Shown: positions 61,301 to 62,215 of the stretch, piece after piece
Numbering within the stretch: position 1 is the first letter of the stretch
Layout: every line of letters starts with the position of its first letter
Assembly: GCA_964459305.1 (NCBI GenBank)
Contig: CAYWNA010000049.1
Location: 1 to 62,215 of the forward strand
Direction: 5' to 3'
Origin: CAYWNA01 sp964459305
GTDB taxonomy: Bacteria; Planctomycetota; Planctomycetia; Pirellulales; Pirellulaceae
DNA length: 62,215 nucleotides
Position numbers and translations under genes: made by a program
Notes under the pieces: generated by a model
Databases searched by the model: none
The model's input: only the letters and a program-made list of their open reading frames with translations
What the model was told of the DNA's origin: nothing

Positions 61301-61814
61301 CGAGATCGTACCGTTGGACGTTTTGATTCTGATCAACGACATAAACAAGAACCGTTCTCGCCAATTGCCCGACTTGCCACCGCCGAGCGAATCACCGCCA
61401 CCGTATCTGGACGTCAACAATGACGGGGAGATTACGCCTCAGGACGTGTTAAACGTAATCAACTACCTCAACAACCCGGCGAACGGTGAAGGGGAAGCGG
61501 TAGCCGAACTCGGCCAAAGACGGACGGATGTTGACACGGCTCGAAGTCTAACGAATTCGGCGACCAAAACGGGCGAAGTGCGGGCCTTCCCCGGCAGTTT
61601 CGGAAGCCTGCCAACTGCCGCTGCGCAGCGCGTCGTGAGCGCAAGCTCCGAGCCACACGAGGCCGCACAGATGGCTCGGCCCCATCGGGCGACCGGTGGC
61701 CAATCGAGGGTACCAGACCGACTCGTCGCCGACACCTCACTTGAAGAACTTGACGCCATCCTTCCCGACATCGTCAACGACATCGCCGACGCATGGAGCG
61801 GTGGACAGTCGTAG
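58311..61814 (+). CDS. Giant secreted PPC / Calx-beta / GH114 / dockerin protein
   Basis: About 1167 residues from ATG 58311 (58239 and 58353 also possible). The Arg-rich start ends in LRRLTIEALEDRRVLNVSGG, the N-terminal motif of planctomycete extracellular proteins. Four pre-peptidase-C-like repeats follow (~55-480, each ending GTYVIQVYDD), then two near-identical Calx-beta domains (~487-710). A GH114/TM1410-type TIM barrel (~713-980; LVVMDYS, LAYMSIGEAEDY, GFDGVYLDIID) resembles endo-alpha-1,4-polygalactosaminidase, and dockerin-type repeats follow (~990-1055, DVNNDGEITPQDVLNVINYL). The C-terminus LDAILPDIVNDIADAW recurs in an upstream fragment. Probable role: cell-surface glycan degradation; the substrate is unknown. 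Confidence 0.8.
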   Translation: MWATRSFCRNRGSRMRPERGRREGHARRRTQTLRRLTIEALEDRRVLNVSGGLLSGSIDAIGDVDEFQFTAEVGDVVTVSLANTSSGTFIPRANLISPSDNDLGAVHAGFKNTYDLDEAGTYVIQVYDDSLIETGPYAVGLEGLKPASDDGSAITLGSVETQSTTETGEVDEFTFTAGVGDVVTLSLAEAGFGVYRPHAMLYSPSGDEVRLYSASTGSRANFVDSGRKAVSEALGEAGTYVIQVYDDNYTHTGDYSLAFEGLTPASDDAVDILLGQVLSGTIDTGEVDEFTFTGTAGDLLTLSLSEKEHGADTELWTEVYSPSGMKVEKLDGTSGPDEVENGKKVVYELPNETGTYVIQVYDNNYTDTEDYGLALEGLDPTSPDPYSEALSFGAAISAAIDELGDVDEYLFTGNAGDSVTVTLDADTTVDYKPRMALYYSATGEEIAEDSDLVSATLSDAGTYVIQVYDNDYTDIGDYTVALQGQPTVEFASASQSGDEDAGTMTVTAQLSWTSTLDVTVPFTHGGTATEGATEDYAVTSSPLTIPAGSQSAAITITVDDDAVDEPDETVIVAMGPPTGANAGSTTTHTATILDNEATPTVEFTSASQNGAEDVGTMTVTAQLSGLSSQPVTVPFTVGGTATGGATKDYTITASPLTIPAGSQSSPITITVNDDTVDETDETVIVTMGTPTGANAGSTTTHTATILDNEISLAEVESSLYQLQDLDLAAVGKTSYDLVVMDYSADGTEAGEFSAAQIAALKRSPGGQKVVLAYMSIGEAEDYRFYWQNGWTPGNPAWLDNENPNWAGNYKVRYWDPAWQNIIADYVDRVQAAGFDGVYLDIIDAYEYYANQGRATAAQEMVVFVAAIASHARARDPDFYVFAQNAPELATDIPVYLNSVDGIGQEDIYYGYDGDDLPTPSAVTAEMEGYLDVFHNAGKLVLTVDYATTHDRIFDALAKSRAKGYVPSVNVRDLNQIPPFGPNPWHNYATTHNVDGQGEIVPLDVLILINDINKNRSRQLPDLPPPSESPPPYLDVNNDGEITPQDVLNVINYLNNPANGEGEAVAELGQRRTDVDTARSLTNSATKTGEVRAFPGSFGSLPTAAAQRVVSASSEPHEAAQMARPHRATGGQSRVPDRLVADTSLEELDAILPDIVNDIADAWSGGQS

Positions 61815-62010
61815 TGTGGGCCACGCGGACCACAGGCGTATGCGGTGAATCGCCGATAAGACTGTCTCGTGCCAAGAGAACATGAAATCGGTATACGACC
61901 AGCGGCCAACCGGAATGCGCTCACCGTGGCCATCACGCTCGCATCGCGCCGCAACGTTCCGCCACCGCCGCTCTGTCGGCACACTCGATGCGCGATCCGG
62001 GGTTGAGGAT
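61812..62010. repeat. TAGGGTGGGCC element B (left module)
   Basis: It begins tagtgtgggcc, whose first triplet is the stop of the giant protein gene. It is homologous to the left ~200 bp of element A over its whole length with scattered differences. No gene is seen in 61815-62215. Confidence 0.8.
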
Positions 62011-62100
62011 AGGCCGAGAAGTAACGGTCGGATCTGTCCGATTATCAAGACTCATGGCCGCCTTCGTTCACGGTAAAATTTACCGCCCGCAGCCAGGACT

Positions 62101-62169
62101 GACACTTTTCCGCATGTAGCCGAAGTCGCCAGACTTTGGAGCACGTAGGGAAAAACCAAAGTCTGGCGA
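62101..62169. repeat. GTAGCCGAAGTCGCCAGACTTTGG palindrome, copy 2
   Basis: The left arm 62116-62139 is identical to that of 45270-45293, with the same preceding gacacttttccgcat. The right arm (62156-62169) is shorter than in copy 1, lacking the ttcggctac end. Confidence 0.8.
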
Positions 62170-62215
62170 CGATGTGACATTGATGCACTCTTTCGTAAAG
62201 GGTTAAAAAAACAGG

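Noticed and set aside
1..62215. CRISPR arrays, tRNA or rRNA genes
   Set aside because: No regularly spaced identical repeats with unique spacers and no cloverleaf or rRNA-like stretch was noticed on either strand; small RNAs could still be missed by eye.

Overview
The window reads as a chromosomal stretch of a marine-type planctomycete (Pirellulales-like) or a MAG of one. The evidence is the density of secreted S1 sulfatases, PQQ-like propeller proteins, parallel beta-helix proteins, a TAT-exported Gfo/Idh/MocA oxidoreductase, an LRR protein with an N-terminal membrane helix, a giant secreted protein carrying the EALEDRRVL N-terminal motif plus dockerin repeats, and many intergenic palindromic repeats. 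I saw no rRNA, tRNA, CRISPR array, transposase or phage gene.

Region 1 (365-34833, all +) is a long sugar-utilisation locus. It starts with an FCD-type GntR regulator that has a promoter and a TTGTATACAA operator, then a sulfatase, two RhaT-type sugar/proton symporters, a GH117-type enzyme, a zinc alcohol dehydrogenase, a KduD-like dehydrogenase and an enolase-superfamily enzyme resembling 3,6-anhydro-L-galactonate cycloisomerase. It continues with four more GH117-type genes, three GH29 genes, three large exported proteins combining a methyltransferase-like Rossmann domain with PQQ-like propellers, a beta-helix/PQQ protein and a SASA esterase. The coherent reading (inference) is terminal degradation of a sulfated red-algal galactan (agar/porphyran type): sulfatases and esterases expose ends, GH117 releases 3,6-anhydro-L-galactose, GH29 releases L-fucose or L-galactose, RhaT-like carriers import the sugars, and the cytosolic oxidoreductases plus cycloisomerase feed the 2-keto-3-deoxy acid pathway. 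No endo-agarase/porphyranase, beta-galactosidase or anhydrogalactose (aldehyde) dehydrogenase is in the window.

Region 2 (34857-46718): a sulfatase followed by a translationally coupled, truncated and frameshifted sulfatase remnant, which abuts a minus-strand block: a small membrane/HAMP-like protein, a Flp pilin, a beta-helix protein, a double alpha/beta-hydrolase esterase, an unknown secreted protein and a sialidase-like propeller. A ceramidase-domain protein lies on the plus strand among them.

Region 3 (46996-62215): a two-gene ATPase + TOPRIM-like module (possible defence or nuclease system), two more sulfatases, a saccharopine-dehydrogenase-like/Gfo-Idh-MocA pair, an LRR protein, CutA, an esterase, and a giant GH114/Calx-beta/dockerin protein.

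A second theme is repeats. At least five families of palindromic or foldback elements are scattered through the window. Several sit exactly at stop codons and supply them, and at least three are inserted in frame inside genes.
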